The position numbers were made by a program, and so were the translations under genes. Positions 36,253-44,462 of a stretch of DNA of 50,616 bases are shown piece by piece. Source of the stretch: an uncultured Chitinophagales bacterium (GTDB lineage Bacteria > Bacteroidota > Bacteroidia > Chitinophagales > JAHDHT01); contig CALHDG010000090.1 of NCBI GenBank assembly GCA_938023075.1, forward strand, positions 1 to 50,616, in the 5' to 3' direction. The first letter of the stretch is position 1, and every line of letters starts with the position of its first letter. The notes beneath the pieces are model-generated. The model saw nothing but the letters and a program-made list of their open reading frames with translations. It was not told the origin of the DNA and did no database searches.

Positions 36253-36932
36253 TGCGCTTGTTTTAATCCTGTTGTTGTTAATATTTGAACAAATGCGTTA
36301 CCTTGTGGAAACGCTTTTACTGATTGTGGTAAATATGTATATGCGCTACTGTCTTTTGAAATTAATCGCCCAATACCAGGCAGTATATAACGGAAGTAAA
36401 GGTTAAATAATTGTTTAACAGGAAATTTTTCCGGCTTAGAAAACTCTAAAATCACCATTTTGCCACCAGGTTTTAGCACCCGGTACATTTCTGCCAAGCC
36501 TCGCTCTAAATTTTCAAAGTTTCGAACGCCATAAGCAGCGGTAACCGCGTCAAATGTATCATTGTTAAACCTTAAATTTGCTGAGTCGCCATTTTCCAAA
36601 AAAATAACATCTTGCTCATGCTTGCCCTTTATTTTATCTCTACCTATGGCAAGCATTTTATCGGCAATGTCTACGCCAATAATTTTTTCGGGGTTTAAAC
36701 GGGCAGCTTCTAAGGCTAAATCTGCTGTGCCGGTTGCCACATCTAAAATTGTTTTCGGCTCAATTTCTTTTAATTGGTCAATGGCTTGTTTCCGCCAAAT
36801 TAAATCGATACCTAACGACAGTGCCCGGTTTAAAAAATCGTATTTTGGAGCAATATTGTCAAACATTTGCTCAACTTGTTCTCTTTTGCTGCCTTCGTTT
36901 TCTGTATATGGCTTTACTTTTTGTTCACTCAA
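36201..36932 (-). CDS. ubiE: Demethylmenaquinone methyltransferase
   Basis: A 243-residue class I AdoMet-dependent methyltransferase that performs the last step of menaquinone synthesis. The N-terminal REQVEQMFDNIAPKYDFLNR and DLIWRKQAI are typical of UbiE/MenG. Motif I is ILDVATGTADLALEA, followed by GVDIADKML and the post-motif AYGVRNFE. The TTG at 36932 gives the family-typical SEQKVKPYTENEGSKREQV start. An element copy on the same strand ends 18 bp upstream of this start and could lie in the 5' leader. Confidence 0.94.
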   Translation of the reverse strand: MSEQKVKPYTENEGSKREQVEQMFDNIAPKYDFLNRALSLGIDLIWRKQAIDQLKEIEPKTILDVATGTADLALEAARLNPEKIIGVDIADKMLAIGRDKIKGKHEQDVIFLENGDSANLRFNNDTFDAVTAAYGVRNFENLERGLAEMYRVLKPGGKMVILEFSKPEKFPVKQLFNLYFRYILPGIGRLISKDSSAYTYLPQSVKAFPQGNAFVQILTTTGLKQAQWIPQTFGISSIYTGLK

Positions 36933-36950
36933 TATGTTCTATTTTTTGTT

Positions 36951-37083
36951 GAAGCGAAACGACTTACTTCGATTTAAGGCGGGTCCCGCTTTCCGCTCAA
37001 ATGCTATTGCTCAGCTGCATATGCTGAGCTGCAAAATAGCATAACCGCTGCAATCGGGGCTATTTCAATAACTGCAAAGCTCG
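36951..37083 (-). repeat. Structured intergenic element, copy F of 7, in the ubiE leader
   Basis: On the minus strand: core 36983-37062 with TAGCCCCGATTGCAGCGG, stem ATGCTATT / AATAGCAT and an extra inner stem GCTCAGC / GCTGAGC, then TTGAGCGGAAAGCGGGAC and TTTCGCTTC after 23 nt. It is the only copy clearly in sense orientation just ahead of a start codon (ubiE, 18 bp). The upstream flank is degraded (GAGC in place of GAAGC). Confidence 0.85.
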
Positions 37084-37157
37084 TAAATTACCCACTAAAT
37101 AGCTACTAAAAGAATAATAAATATTGGTGCTGTTTTTTTACAAAGCATTCAGAAGTA

Positions 37158-37227
37158 AAAGATGATACCTTTTTTAGAAAGAGGTCATCTTTAATAAAAA
37201 AAGCCCGGCAATACTGCCAGGCTTTTA
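37158..37227 (-). terminator. Tandem hairpins terminating the outer-membrane protein gene
   Basis: On the minus strand GCC-T-GGCA pairs with TGCC-G-GGC, followed by seven T: a good terminator 34 bp after the stop at 37261. A second stem AAAGATGA / TCATCTTT (37158-37165 and 37185-37192) lies just beyond it. Confidence 0.8.
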
Positions 37228-37260
37228 TATTATATTCTGTTTATGAAAAATCGATTATTT

Positions 37261-38355
37261 TTAGAACGTAGTGCTTAAACCGAAACCAAAGTTCCAAAGG
37301 TGTTGCCAATGTTTATCATTATCAGTTATAGCATCGTCAAACAAAAAATCAGTTTCTGGTTTAAAGTTTCTTAAATTCCAATTAGCACTTACTGCTAAAT
37401 TTTTGAATAAGTTAACACTAAAAGCGTTATCCCAGTTTAATTCCATTGGACCAGTGGCACCAGCAGGGTCAGGTATTAATTCACCTGATGTAACATCTGG
37501 AATTAAGGCAGTAATTTGGGTATAAGGAGCAAAACCTCTTAATTGGGTAGTCCAACCAATGCTATTACCTAAAATTTTAATAGTTCTAGCATAGTCTGCA
37601 ACAAACTTTAAACCAAAGTCAGATACTAAGTGTTTACCTTTTACTAAACCTAAGCTCTTTCTTAACTCATCAGTAAAAGCAGCATTATTGCCTTCACCGT
37701 AGTCAGATTTTACGTAAGTACCTTTCCAAGTTAATGGGTGAAAAACCACTTTTAATGGAATTAATTTTCCATCCATAGTTTGTACTGGAGTCCAGGTTAC
37801 CCCAACACCGCCACTAATAGTAGCCGGATCTGCGAAAGCACCTATGGCAGTTTGAATATCTAACAAGCCGGTAGCAGCTAACTCAGAGTTAATTCTGTAT
37901 CCTGGTAAAGATGAAAGATATAGTTTATCTAAAGTTTTGCTGGTTAAATCACTCAACTTTAAATCACCTAAATCTGTCCAGTTGCTTAAGTAACCTAATT
38001 GTAAGTTACCACCGTTGTACCAGTAAAACTTATCTTCTGTTAAATTGGCAAAAGCATTTACAGTAATGTTGGTTGTTAAACCATTGGCAATAGTATCACC
38101 GGCACCTCGCCAGTTTGAAGCTCCTGCACCGCTAAAAGCTACACCACCGTTTCCGCCAAATTTCCAGCCACTGTAATCCATAGTAGCTAGCGCAGCATCT
38201 AATTTGTCAATGTCTTCTTGAAGCGTTTTAATTTCTCCAATTTTTGCCTCTTTGTCTGCTTTAATTTGTTCTGGCGTTAAATTGCTTACTTGAGCGTTTA
38301 CACCCAATATTCCAGTTACACAAATCGCCAAAATCAATAATAAATTCTTTTTCAT
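37261..38355 (-). CDS. Outer-membrane beta-barrel protein, DUF3078-like
   Basis: A 364-residue exported protein: signal peptide MKKNLLLILAICVTGILGVN-AQ, a short coiled coil (residues about 27-58, EQIKADKEAKIGEIKTLQED), then a beta-barrel of about 300 residues with alternating aromatic strands ending in LSTTF, a typical outer-membrane terminal phenylalanine. GGNGGVAFSGAGASNWRGAG followed by TTNITVNAFANL resembles the opening of DUF3078 proteins. The coiled coil ahead of the barrel suggests a periplasmic oligomerisation or peptidoglycan contact. No ligand can be inferred. Single gene with its own terminator. Confidence 0.65.
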   Translation of the reverse strand: MKKNLLLILAICVTGILGVNAQVSNLTPEQIKADKEAKIGEIKTLQEDIDKLDAALATMDYSGWKFGGNGGVAFSGAGASNWRGAGDTIANGLTTNITVNAFANLTEDKFYWYNGGNLQLGYLSNWTDLGDLKLSDLTSKTLDKLYLSSLPGYRINSELAATGLLDIQTAIGAFADPATISGGVGVTWTPVQTMDGKLIPLKVVFHPLTWKGTYVKSDYGEGNNAAFTDELRKSLGLVKGKHLVSDFGLKFVADYARTIKILGNSIGWTTQLRGFAPYTQITALIPDVTSGELIPDPAGATGPMELNWDNAFSVNLFKNLAVSANWNLRNFKPETDFLFDDAITDNDKHWQHLWNFGFGLSTTF

Positions 38356-38477
38356 TTCAATAATTTTGTTTATTTTATATAAGTTTTTTGTTTCTTAAAC
38401 TATAATAGTTGATAATTTGCTTTGAGTACACATTATATATATTTACCCTAGCTTAAAATTAAACTGATAATTAGATG

Positions 38478-38891
38478 CTACTTTTTTAAAAGGTCACGTA
38501 TTTCTGCTAATAAAACTTCGTTAGCCGGCGTTTCGGCAGCAGCCGCTTTTTTAATTTTATTAACCCCTTTAACTACCATAAATAAAGCAAAGGCAATTAT
38601 TAAAAAGGCTAATAGCGAATTGATGAAATTACCCCATGCCAAGGCAACTCCTCCGGCTTCTCTAAAAGCTTCTAATGCCATACCTCCTTTTGCCGTTGCA
38701 GTTTCTTTTAAAGGCATATATAATTGACTAAAATCAGGCAAACTAAATACGCTTGAAACAATGGGCATTAATAAATCATCGACCAACGATTTAATTACGG
38801 TGCCAAAAGCAGCTCCAATAACTATACCTACTGCCATATCAACCATGTTACCACCAGCAGCAAAATCTTTAAATTCTGAAATCATTCCCAT
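38478..38891 (-). CDS. mscL: Large-conductance mechanosensitive channel
   Basis: A 137-residue inner-membrane channel opening under hypo-osmotic stress. The N-terminal ISEFKDFAAGGNMVDMAVG, the pore helix VIGAAFGTVIKSLVDDLLMP and the second helix NFINSLLAFLIIAFALFMVV are typical, and the charged C-terminal bundle ends VLLAEIRDLLKK. Length is normal. It is monocistronic, between two genes on the same strand but with gaps of 122 and 231 bp. Confidence 0.96.
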   Translation of the reverse strand: MGMISEFKDFAAGGNMVDMAVGIVIGAAFGTVIKSLVDDLLMPIVSSVFSLPDFSQLYMPLKETATAKGGMALEAFREAGGVALAWGNFINSLLAFLIIAFALFMVVKGVNKIKKAAAAETPANEVLLAEIRDLLKK

Positions 38892-39122
38892 AATACTTAA
38901 TTATTTTTTTTATACTTATGAATTAAAAACTTCAATTGAGACGTTGGTAGTTTATTATGTCACAACAGAAATATTGGTCTATTTACATGGCTCATACACT
39001 TTTAATGCAATAGCTTTTTTCTGTTATACAAGTAGTTTTACGTTAGTTTTTTATTAAATGTTATAATTGGTTTGAGACTAAATAGAAAGCTAAAGGTTTA
39101 ACTGGTAAAATATTTTTTTTGA

Positions 39123-40847
39123 TTAAAGTTTTCCAGCAAGTATTACCGGCAGTTTATGCTTTTCTACATTACCATCTAAATCAAAAAATTCGGCATAAAC
39201 AATGTAAATGCCTAAGGCTAATCTTTCGCCGGTTTCACCTAAGCCATCCCACTTTATAATGCCGTTTTCTGCAAGTAATTCATTTTTGGCAGGATGTGCT
39301 ATAAAACGTCCTCTTTGATCAAAAATTTGAATATTGCCTATCCAACCAGAAGATTCGGTTGAATAAGTGATGATCAGAAAATCTTCAAAACCATCATTAT
39401 CCGGTGAAACTGTTGGTTGCTCAATTTCTATGAGCATATTGTTTGAACTACCAGAAAAAGACTGACTGTTCGCATAACCCGGTGTAGCATAATTAACGGA
39501 AGCCGCAGCTGATTGCCAGTTACTTGCTTGATTAGTTGCTTGGTTGAGGTCAATACGTTCTAAGCTAACTCCGTCAATATCATCTAACAAACTAAAATGC
39601 CAATCCTCGTTATAAGCCAAAGAATCTACCACTTCTCCTTTTTCATTGTACAAAATAACACAGTCTTCATCATTATTAAAGGCGGGCAAATTATCTACTT
39701 CTATTATTTTAGCTTCAGCTAATGGTTGATAATAGTCAATTAAAGCTTGCTTATTTTCGGTTAAAGCCACATATTCGTTCGGGTTTAATATATTTTCTAC
39801 AACATTTAAATTTTTAGGATCATCGGAATCAGCTTTATCGGCAATTTTTAGGGTATTTAAATCAAATGAAGTAATACTGTTATTGTACAATTCAACAAAG
39901 TCTTCAAGACCGGTTGGCGGATTAAATAAAATTTCATTGATTAAAATATTGCCAGGTTGTATTGGAGCTGATTGAGTAAATACAAAAGCCTCATTTAAAA
40001 TTTCGTTGCCCGCGCAGTCAAATAATTGGCTTGCTGTTAAATATAGTAGTATTCCTTCAGGCAAGTTTTCTGTAAACTCCATTATAATACAAAGCTTTGG
40101 CAGCGTTTCACATGCTATAATATTACTTATTGTATAAGAAACGTCATCATCGTTCACCAAATATTTATCATCTACTAAAATATCTTCTTCTGGCAAATCT
40201 TCAGAGAAATTGATTTGAATTTGGTTTGCTCCTGTAATATTTACCGATAGAATAAATGGTGAGGTTTCATCTTGATTATCGCCATCAATAGAATTGATTT
40301 TGCCGGGTGTACCACCGGAAGGATCATTAGAGCTTGACCAGTTGTTTGCTGCTTCGCAGGTGTTATCCGGGTCAATCATTTCTAAGCTCCAGCCACCACC
40401 GTCTTTATCGGCTTCATACCAATTATCTGAGTAATTTACTTGATGGATCAGTTGTCCTTCCGAATCAATCAGCTTTAGGTCATCTCCTCCATTGTTTAAA
40501 CTTGGAAATGAACCTAATCCAATCACATCTCCAAAAGCGGTAAATAAATCTATGTTAGCTGTTTTTGTTAAAATAACATAACTATTAGGAGCTAAGTCGA
40601 AAGCCTCTTCAATAGTTCTTGTATTTAAGGCATCAGCAAATGCCCAATTCAATAAATTAATCGTTTCTGATGATCTGTTGAAAAGCTCAACATATTCTTC
40701 TTCTGGCAAACCAATTACCGGATTAGGGTCTGCAAATATTTCTGTAATTACTACATCAAACTCCTGAACATTTTTAGGATTACCGAAGGCTTGGTAGTTA
40801 CATAATACGATAAATATAAAAAATACGGCTTTTACAAATGCATGCAT
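39123..40847 (-). CDS. Exported protein with two lamin-tail domains and a FlgD-like C-terminal domain
   Basis: A 574-residue protein with signal peptide (residues 1-22, FVKAVFFIFIVLCNYQAFG). Lamin tail domain 1 covers about 27-135 (VVITEIFADPNP ... EEYVELFNRS ... LINLLNW), a Big_5-like Ig domain about 195-290, and lamin tail domain 2 about 297-420 (ILINEIMF-type opening, FVELYNNS). The last 100 residues (PTVSPDNDGFEDFLIITYST ... GIYIVYAEFFDLDG) form a FlgD-like or gliding-associated C-terminal domain, a common alternative secretion domain in Bacteroidota. Probably surface-exposed. Function unknown; lamin tail domains in bacteria often accompany nucleases or phytases, but no catalytic domain is present here. 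Confidence 0.82.
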   Translation of the reverse strand: MHAFVKAVFFIFIVLCNYQAFGNPKNVQEFDVVITEIFADPNPVIGLPEEEYVELFNRSSETINLLNWAFADALNTRTIEEAFDLAPNSYVILTKTANIDLFTAFGDVIGLGSFPSLNNGGDDLKLIDSEGQLIHQVNYSDNWYEADKDGGGWSLEMIDPDNTCEAANNWSSSNDPSGGTPGKINSIDGDNQDETSPFILSVNITGANQIQINFSEDLPEEDILVDDKYLVNDDDVSYTISNIIACETLPKLCIIMEFTENLPEGILLYLTASQLFDCAGNEILNEAFVFTQSAPIQPGNILINEILFNPPTGLEDFVELYNNSITSFDLNTLKIADKADSDDPKNLNVVENILNPNEYVALTENKQALIDYYQPLAEAKIIEVDNLPAFNNDEDCVILYNEKGEVVDSLAYNEDWHFSLLDDIDGVSLERIDLNQATNQASNWQSAAASVNYATPGYANSQSFSGSSNNMLIEIEQPTVSPDNDGFEDFLIITYSTESSGWIGNIQIFDQRGRFIAHPAKNELLAENGIIKWDGLGETGERLALGIYIVYAEFFDLDGNVEKHKLPVILAGKL

Positions 40848-40950
40848 TTATCTGCTTTTTCTTTTAATGGTGCAAATTAAAGATATTTTTTAAGAAATAA
40901 TTTAGATGAATAAAATTTATAATGTACATTCGTTTATACAAAATCGATTT

Positions 40951-41196
40951 ATGAGAAAGATTATGTTTTTATGCAGTTTTTGGGGAGTTTTTTGCTGGAG
41001 TTGTAGTACAGTTGTTGAAAATCAAGAATTCGACCAAACTAAGCAGACATCTCCAGAAATTACAAATAATAATATAGCTGATTCGCAACAAGAAAATGTA
41101 CTGAGCATTGAGGAATTACGCTTAGCGGTTAAAAAATCTAGAGAAGAGATTAATCTATTAGATCAGCAAATTGATCAATTATTAAAAGAAATGTAA
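40951..41196 (+). CDS. Small lipoprotein with C-terminal coiled coil
   Basis: From ATG 40951 the 81-residue product has a lipoprotein signal (MRKIMFLCSFWGVFCWSCST, cysteine after a hydrophobic stretch), a disordered Gln/Asn/Thr linker and a 35-residue coiled coil (IEELRLAVKKSREEINLLDQ then QIDQLL). A start at 40906 is open but would bury the signal. It is the first of three small exported coiled-coil proteins upstream of asd. No family is recognised. Confidence 0.6.
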   Translation: MRKIMFLCSFWGVFCWSCSTVVENQEFDQTKQTSPEITNNNIADSQQENVLSIEELRLAVKKSREEINLLDQQIDQLLKEM

Positions 41197-41249
41197 CAAA
41201 TACCAAACTGACTGCAAAATATAACACAAATTTCGTTTTATTTTGGCGA

Positions 41250-41391
41250 TACTGAACTTAAAATTCAGCACATGTATTTTTGTTAAATATACTCGTGATA
41301 GCTGATGGCTATGCCTGCGTTTGAATCTCATTAAAATATATTCAAAATTTTAGTGTCACTTTTTTATACTCAAATTGGTATTAAAGCTGTC
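41250..41391 (+). repeat. Dispersed repeat R2 (partner of 9141-9345)
   Basis: Palindrome CTGAA-N7-TTCAG followed by CACA, a weakly similar middle, and AAAATTTTAGTGTCACTT with CAAATTGGTA at the end. The order of blocks matches R1 but the middle is about 60 bp shorter. It occupies the gap ahead of the second small lipoprotein. Confidence 0.5.
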
Positions 41392-41521
41392 ATTTTATGG
41401 CTTCTTCACAAATTTTTAGATTTTTTACAGTTACTTTTTAAACAAACCACACTCTAATCTTGTGCAAACCTATTGCATAACCCAATCTAAAATTGGTTCC
41501 ATTTTTGATGTTATAAAAGCT

Positions 41522-41776
41522 ATGAATTTTAAATTTTTAACCTTACTCTTTTCGCTATATTTATTTTGTAGTTGTAAACCCTATTGGGAAAACGAATCTC
41601 TGAATGAATTAGATCACAACAAAATAACAGAAGCAGCCAAGGAAACCATTTCGGCAACAACCGGTAAAATGCAGGTAGAAAATAATTTAATGTCTTCCGC
41701 TCAAAAATTAGAACTGCAAACTAAAGAACTTAGCGATGAAATAAATGATATTATAAACCATTTTAACGAACTGTAA
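41522..41776 (+). CDS. Small lipoprotein with coiled coil
   Basis: From ATG 41522 the 84-residue product begins MNFKFLTLLFSLYLFCSC-K, a lipobox-like signal with the acylated cysteine expected at residue 16 or 18. The rest is helical with heptad spacing (AQKLELQTKELSDEINDIIN). A GTG at 41462 would place 20 non-hydrophobic residues before the signal and is unlikely. The stop is 1 bp from the ATG of the next gene, so the two form one operon. Size and design resemble the lipoprotein at 40951, with no obvious sequence identity. Confidence 0.65.
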   Translation: MNFKFLTLLFSLYLFCSCKPYWENESLNELDHNKITEAAKETISATTGKMQVENNLMSSAQKLELQTKELSDEINDIINHFNEL

Positions 41777-41777
41777 A

Positions 41778-42365
41778 ATGAAAACCTTAATTCTTGTAGC
41801 TTTTCTAATCACTCATCTTTTCTGCTTTCAAGCAAATAGCCAAACATATGTTGGTTCAACAAAAGATTTTTTTGAGGTTGAAGCCATCGTAAAAAAAAGC
41901 CAGCAAAAATATGAAGAAGCAAAAAAGAAAGTATACCGTGCTGAAGAAAAGTTGGTTCATATGGAAAAAATTGGCATTTTAAGTTATAATGATTTAACTA
42001 AAAAAGAACAATTGCTAAAAAAGGCAAAAGACAAATTAGAGCAGATGCGACTTTTATTAAAAAACAATACCACATTAGTTAGTCAAATCAAATCCAATCC
42101 TTCTTTCCAAAAATCTATTCGTTCAACGGCGGCAAATTCAAATGCAAAAAGTCAACGGAAAACTATACAAGATATTCAGCAAGAAAAAATAAGTAGATTG
42201 CGTGAACAACAAAAACAAGCTTTAATTAGTAAAGTCAACGAGAATAGAAACAATACCAAACGGCAGAAAATTAACACCAACAAAACATCAACTTCTACAG
42301 ATACTGTACCGGCGAAGCTAAAGAGTAAAACTTCAAAAAATAAAAACCAACAATCTGCCAATTAG
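41778..42365 (+). CDS. Exported coiled-coil protein, Lys/Gln-rich
   Basis: A 195-residue protein with signal peptide MKTLILVAFLITHLFCFQAN-SQ. Residues about 32-95 form a long coiled coil (VEAIVKKSQQKYEEAKKKVY ... KKAKDKLEQMRLLLKN). The C-terminal 90 residues are very basic and Asn/Thr/Ser-rich, probably disordered (KTSKNKNQQSAN at the end). It directly follows a small coiled-coil lipoprotein (1 bp gap), so a periplasmic or outer-membrane complex of the two is plausible. No known family recognised. Confidence 0.65.
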   Translation: MKTLILVAFLITHLFCFQANSQTYVGSTKDFFEVEAIVKKSQQKYEEAKKKVYRAEEKLVHMEKIGILSYNDLTKKEQLLKKAKDKLEQMRLLLKNNTTLVSQIKSNPSFQKSIRSTAANSNAKSQRKTIQDIQQEKISRLREQQKQALISKVNENRNNTKRQKINTNKTSTSTDTVPAKLKSKTSKNKNQQSAN

Positions 42366-42378
42366 TATAAAGATTGCC

Positions 42379-42386
42379 TAATTTTG
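42379..42386 (+). promoter_or_regulatory. Candidate -7 box of asd
   Basis: TAATTTTG fits TAnnTTTG and lies 25 bp before ATG 42412, a sensible leader length. No TTG -33 box is evident. Confidence 0.45.
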
Positions 42387-42411
42387 TACTAAAATTTAAT
42401 AAGGTAATTTT

Positions 42412-43425
42412 ATGAAAGTAGCTGTAGTGGGTGTTACTGGTATGGTTGGTCGGGTAATGCTTAAAGTTTTAGAAGAGCATCAATTCCCAATAAGCGAATT
42501 AATAGCGGTGGCTTCTCAAAGATCAATTGGAAAAGAAATTGTTTTTAAAGAATCTACTTACAAGGTTATGGGCATGCAACAAGCCATTGATGCAAAACCC
42601 GATTTAGCTTTATTTTCGGCGGGAGGAAGTACTTCTTTAGAATGGGCTCCAAAATTTGCAGAGGTGAATTGTACAGTAGTTGATAACTCTAGTGCATGGC
42701 GAATGGACCCCAACAAAAAGTTAATTGTACCCGAAATAAACGCTCAGGAATTAACTGCTGCAGATAAAATAATTGCTAACCCCAATTGTTCTACCATTCA
42801 AATGGTGATGGCTTTGGCACCGCTTCAAAAAGAATATGGTATACAGCGCATTGTTGTTTCTACTTACCAAAGTGTAAGTGGAACGGGCAAAGATGCTGTT
42901 GAGCAAATGTTAAATGAACGCAAAGGAACAGATAGTCCAAAAGTATATCCTCATACGATAGATATGAATTGTTTACCCCATTGCGATGTATTTTTTGATA
43001 ATGGCTATACCAAAGAGGAATTAAAGTTACTAAACGAAACACGCAAAATATTAAATGACGATACCATTGCTGTTACGGCAACTGCTGTTAGAGTACCGGT
43101 TAAAGGTGGACATTCGGAGAGCATTAATCTTACCTTAAAAAATGAATTTACCATTGAAAAGGTAAAACAATTAATTGGTGAGATGCCTGGCGTTGTTTTA
43201 TTAGATAAGCCAGCAGAAAACCAATACCCCATGCCTTTAACCGCAGAAGGTAAAGATGAGGTTTTTGTCGGTCGGGTAAGGAGAGATGAATCCTTTCCTA
43301 ATTCGTTAAACTTGTGGGTGGTGGCAGATAATTTGAGAAAAGGTGCGGCTACCAATGCCGTTCAAATTGCTCAATATTTGGTCAGCAATCATCTTTTAAA
43401 AACCAGTAATACAGCTGTAGTTTAA
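42412..43425 (+). CDS. asd: Aspartate-semialdehyde dehydrogenase
   Basis: A 337-residue cytoplasmic enzyme that reduces aspartyl phosphate to aspartate semialdehyde with NADPH, leading to lysine/diaminopimelate, threonine and methionine. The N-terminal GVTGMVGRVMLKVLEE binds the cofactor. The catalytic C126 is in NPNCSTIQ, and VPVKGGHSESI carries the active-site histidine. FVGRVRRDESFPNSLNLWVV near the end is family-typical. Length is normal. A cytochrome b5-like gene follows after 32 bp and may be read through. Confidence 0.96.
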   Translation: MKVAVVGVTGMVGRVMLKVLEEHQFPISELIAVASQRSIGKEIVFKESTYKVMGMQQAIDAKPDLALFSAGGSTSLEWAPKFAEVNCTVVDNSSAWRMDPNKKLIVPEINAQELTAADKIIANPNCSTIQMVMALAPLQKEYGIQRIVVSTYQSVSGTGKDAVEQMLNERKGTDSPKVYPHTIDMNCLPHCDVFFDNGYTKEELKLLNETRKILNDDTIAVTATAVRVPVKGGHSESINLTLKNEFTIEKVKQLIGEMPGVVLLDKPAENQYPMPLTAEGKDEVFVGRVRRDESFPNSLNLWVVADNLRKGAATNAVQIAQYLVSNHLLKTSNTAVV

Positions 43426-43457
43426 TTAGAGGCTTTCTCATATTATTCATATAAAAA

Positions 43458-43709
43458 ATGGAGGCTCAAAAAACTCAATATACCCGCGCCCAATTGGCTT
43501 TAAGAAACGGACAAGACAGAGAAGAAATATGGGTGGCTTACAAGGGTATAATTTATGAGCTAACTTCAAGCAGGCTTTGGCACAATGGCAAGCATTATCA
43601 ACATTGGGCAGGGCAAGATTTAACAGATGAATTAGCTGATGCTCCTCATACCGAATTAGTATTTAAGCGTTTCAAAGCTATCGGCACTTTGGTAGTTTCC
43701 CATCAATAG
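43458..43709 (+). CDS. Single-domain cytochrome b5-like heme-binding protein
   Basis: An 83-residue soluble protein that is one cytochrome b5-like domain: YTRAQLALRNGQDREEIWVA, YKGIIYELTSSRLWHNGKHY, then HWAGQDLTDELADAPHT. The 'W..G.HY.HWAGQDLT..L..APH' stretch matches the bacterial b5-like subgroup that lacks the classic HPGG; two of its histidines would be heme ligands. No signal peptide or membrane anchor, so cytoplasmic. The redox partner is unknown. Stop is followed by a hairpin shared with the convergent Crp-like gene. Confidence 0.85.
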   Translation: MEAQKTQYTRAQLALRNGQDREEIWVAYKGIIYELTSSRLWHNGKHYQHWAGQDLTDELADAPHTELVFKRFKAIGTLVVSHQ

Positions 43710-43713
43710 AAAA

Positions 43714-43738
43714 GGCTGGAAATGTAAACATCCCAGCC
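43714..43738. terminator. Bidirectional hairpin between convergent genes
   Basis: GGCTGG (43714-43719) pairs with CCAGCC (43733-43738), extended by AATG/CAT with one mismatch. It lies between the b5-like gene and the end of the Crp-like gene. T-runs are weak on both sides. Confidence 0.5.
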
Positions 43739-43760
43739 CTTCATTATCTATCATAAATAG

Positions 43761-44441
43761 TTATTGCAAATTTTCTATGTCTCTCACCAATACATTTTTT
43801 CGATCAATATGTATTTGATTAGATTTTTTCAATTCGTTTAACACAATAGTCACTGTTTGTCTGGAAGTACCAATTAAACTGGCAATTTCGTTGTGCGTTA
43901 AAAAATTCTTAATTAACACTTCGTAACCAATTGGTTGCCCTTGTTTTTTGGCTATATCTTTTATAAAATCAATAATACGCGATCTGGCACTTTTAAAAAT
44001 AAAGTTCTCAATTCGTTTTTGGGCAGCTTTTAATTTTGAACCAATTCTAGAAGACAAACGAATTGATAAAGAAGGATTGTTACACAAGAATTTTTTAAAA
44101 TCATTAGTACCAATAGCTAATACTTTTATTCCTTTGTCCATAGCTTGCGCATAATCTTCGTAGTTTTTTTGCTCAAGCAAACCATCTTCGCCAAACATAT
44201 CTCCCGGATAGTGTATGGTTTTGATCAACTCTTTCCCAATTTCATTATAGCTACATATTTTTATTCTGCCTTCTAACAAAAAATATATGGTTTCAGCTTC
44301 GCTTTGAGGATTATACACGTAGCTGTATTTTTTGTAGCTTTTTTGTTGGGCAATACCTATTAAGGTTTCGGTATTGCTATCTTTTACATCTCTAAAAAGA
44401 TTAATTCGTTCAATAGTGCAGTTGTTGTTAAATCTATCCAT
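43761..44441 (-). CDS. Crp/Fnr-family transcriptional regulator
   Basis: A 226-residue regulator. The cyclic-nucleotide-binding-like beta-roll covers about residues 20-115 (TIYFLLEGRIKICSYNEIGK, IHYPGDMFGEDGLL), the dimer helix about 120-150 and a winged helix-turn-helix about 165-220 (LTHNEIASLIGTSRQTVTIV as recognition region). The phosphate-binding Arg-Ser of Crp is not seen, and there is no Fnr-type cysteine cluster, so the ligand is unknown. The T9SS cargo gene ends 21 bp upstream in the same direction, which leaves room for co-transcription. Confidence 0.92.
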   Translation of the reverse strand: MDRFNNNCTIERINLFRDVKDSNTETLIGIAQQKSYKKYSYVYNPQSEAETIYFLLEGRIKICSYNEIGKELIKTIHYPGDMFGEDGLLEQKNYEDYAQAMDKGIKVLAIGTNDFKKFLCNNPSLSIRLSSRIGSKLKAAQKRIENFIFKSARSRIIDFIKDIAKKQGQPIGYEVLIKNFLTHNEIASLIGTSRQTVTIVLNELKKSNQIHIDRKNVLVRDIENLQ

Positions 44442-44462
44442 AGTTATTAAAATTTAAGTAAG

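Noticed and set aside
36562-37044. 160-codon open frame on the plus strand opposite ubiE.
   Set aside because: It is a shadow of ubiE and extends into element copy F; no protein-like domain pattern.
43458-43709. The b5-like protein as part of the aspartate pathway with asd.
   Set aside because: Proximity only; no functional link is known and the gene has a self-sufficient domain.
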